Assembly: GCA_002412985.1 (NCBI GenBank)
Contig: DHWC01000108.1
Location: 1-5,658, forward strand
DNA from: Methylocystaceae bacterium UBA5192
GTDB taxonomy: Bacteria; Pseudomonadota; Alphaproteobacteria; Rhizobiales; Beijerinckiaceae
DNA: 5,658 nt
Direction of reading: 5' to 3'
Shown: positions 5,557-5,658 of the stretch, in pieces
Numbering within the stretch: position 1 is the first letter of the stretch
Layout: every line of letters starts with the position of its first letter
Notes under the pieces: model-generated
Seen by the model: the letters and a program-made list of their open reading frames with translations, nothing else
What the model was told of the DNA's origin: nothing
The model's database searches: none
Position numbers and translations under genes: made by a program

Positions 5557-5580
5557 GTTGACGCAAATTTTTGCCTCAAC
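5557..5580. promoter_or_regulatory. Inverted repeat upstream of mcd, possible operator
   Basis: GTTGACGCAAA (5557-5567) and TTTGCCTCAAC (5570-5580) are inverted copies, matching at 10 of 11 positions, around a TT spacer. The centre lies about 150 bases before the mcd start and 17 bases past the stop of the upstream gene. The octamer TGACGCAA inside it recurs at 5492-5499, 67 bases nearer to mcd. Another TTTGC half-site occurs on the minus strand near 5545. The dyad lacks a following T-run and is not GC-rich, so it looks more like a protein-binding site than a terminator. Known regulators of short-chain acyl-CoA genes in alphaproteobacteria use TTTGC/GCAAA-rich sites, but the arrangement here does not match a specific site I can name. 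Confidence 0.42.
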
Positions 5581-5597
5581 TCAAGAGAGCGGTCGCA

Positions 5598-5657
5598 CTA
5601 ACGTTTTTTTCCAGCCTCGATCACATCCTCGACTGTGTGAAGGCCTGGTTTTGGAGA
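5598..5657 (-). CDS. C-terminal end of an unidentified protein, cut by window edge
   Basis: On the minus strand a frame enters from the right edge and ends at TAG 5600-5598. It encodes 19 residues ending HTVEDVIEAGKKR. The amphipathic helix followed by a basic tail looks like a natural C-terminus, and of the three frames here it has the most protein-like composition. It would lie directly upstream of mcd on the same strand, with a 179-base gap. Too little is visible to name the protein or its family. A second frame also stays open through this short stretch, so the reading is plausible rather than certain. Confidence 0.5.
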   Translation of the reverse strand, partial: SPKPGLHTVEDVIEAGKKR

Positions 5658-5658
5658 A

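Noticed and set aside
1..5658. A defence, mobile or toxin-antitoxin system
   Set aside because: No transposase, integrase, nuclease, repeat array, tRNA or antitoxin-like gene was seen. The genes are ordinary metabolic, envelope and housekeeping types.

Overview
The window looks like chromosomal DNA of an alphaproteobacterium, most likely a Hyphomicrobiales-type organism. The main reason is a gene for what appears to be (2S)-methylsuccinyl-CoA dehydrogenase (mcd), the acyl-CoA dehydrogenase of the ethylmalonyl-CoA pathway. That pathway is typical of acetate-assimilating and serine-cycle methylotrophic alphaproteobacteria. The lipoprotein esterase of the DUF900 family, the short 'host attachment' protein and the TspO protein fit the same group. 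Base composition is moderate by eye, with many GCGC strings. The genus cannot be fixed from this sequence.

Layout, left to right. At 3-731 (+) is the C-terminal part of a large alpha/beta-hydrolase-domain protein (PF20091-like), cut by the left window edge. It converges, 6 bases apart, on a block of minus-strand genes. In their own 5'->3' order (right to left) these are: the last residues of an unidentified protein (5598-5657); mcd (3745-5418), closed by a clear intrinsic terminator (3684-3716); an 86-residue single-span membrane protein of unknown function (3236-3496); a host-attachment/baeRF-type protein (2642-3097); a DUF900 esterase lipoprotein (1289-2554); and a TTG-started tspO (738-1232). 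Three start codons are set at internal ATGs because good Shine-Dalgarno sequences sit just before them (5418, 3496 and 3097).

Functional reading. mcd is a central-carbon gene with its own 180-base upstream region and its own terminator, so it is probably transcribed apart from what follows. The four small genes after the terminator are separated by gaps of about 55-140 bases. They may be single units or loosely co-transcribed. They share a cell-envelope flavour (lipoprotein esterase, TspO, small membrane protein), but nothing ties them to one pathway.

No intergenic stretch exceeds 300 bases; the longest, 3497-3744, holds the mcd terminator and an AT-rich promoter-like stretch. No RNA gene, insertion sequence, CRISPR array or phage feature was seen. 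I found no convincing evidence of a novel multi-gene system. The best leads are small palindromes upstream of tspO, the DUF900 lipoprotein gene and mcd, and an apparent loss of the usual catalytic histidine in the left-edge hydrolase.
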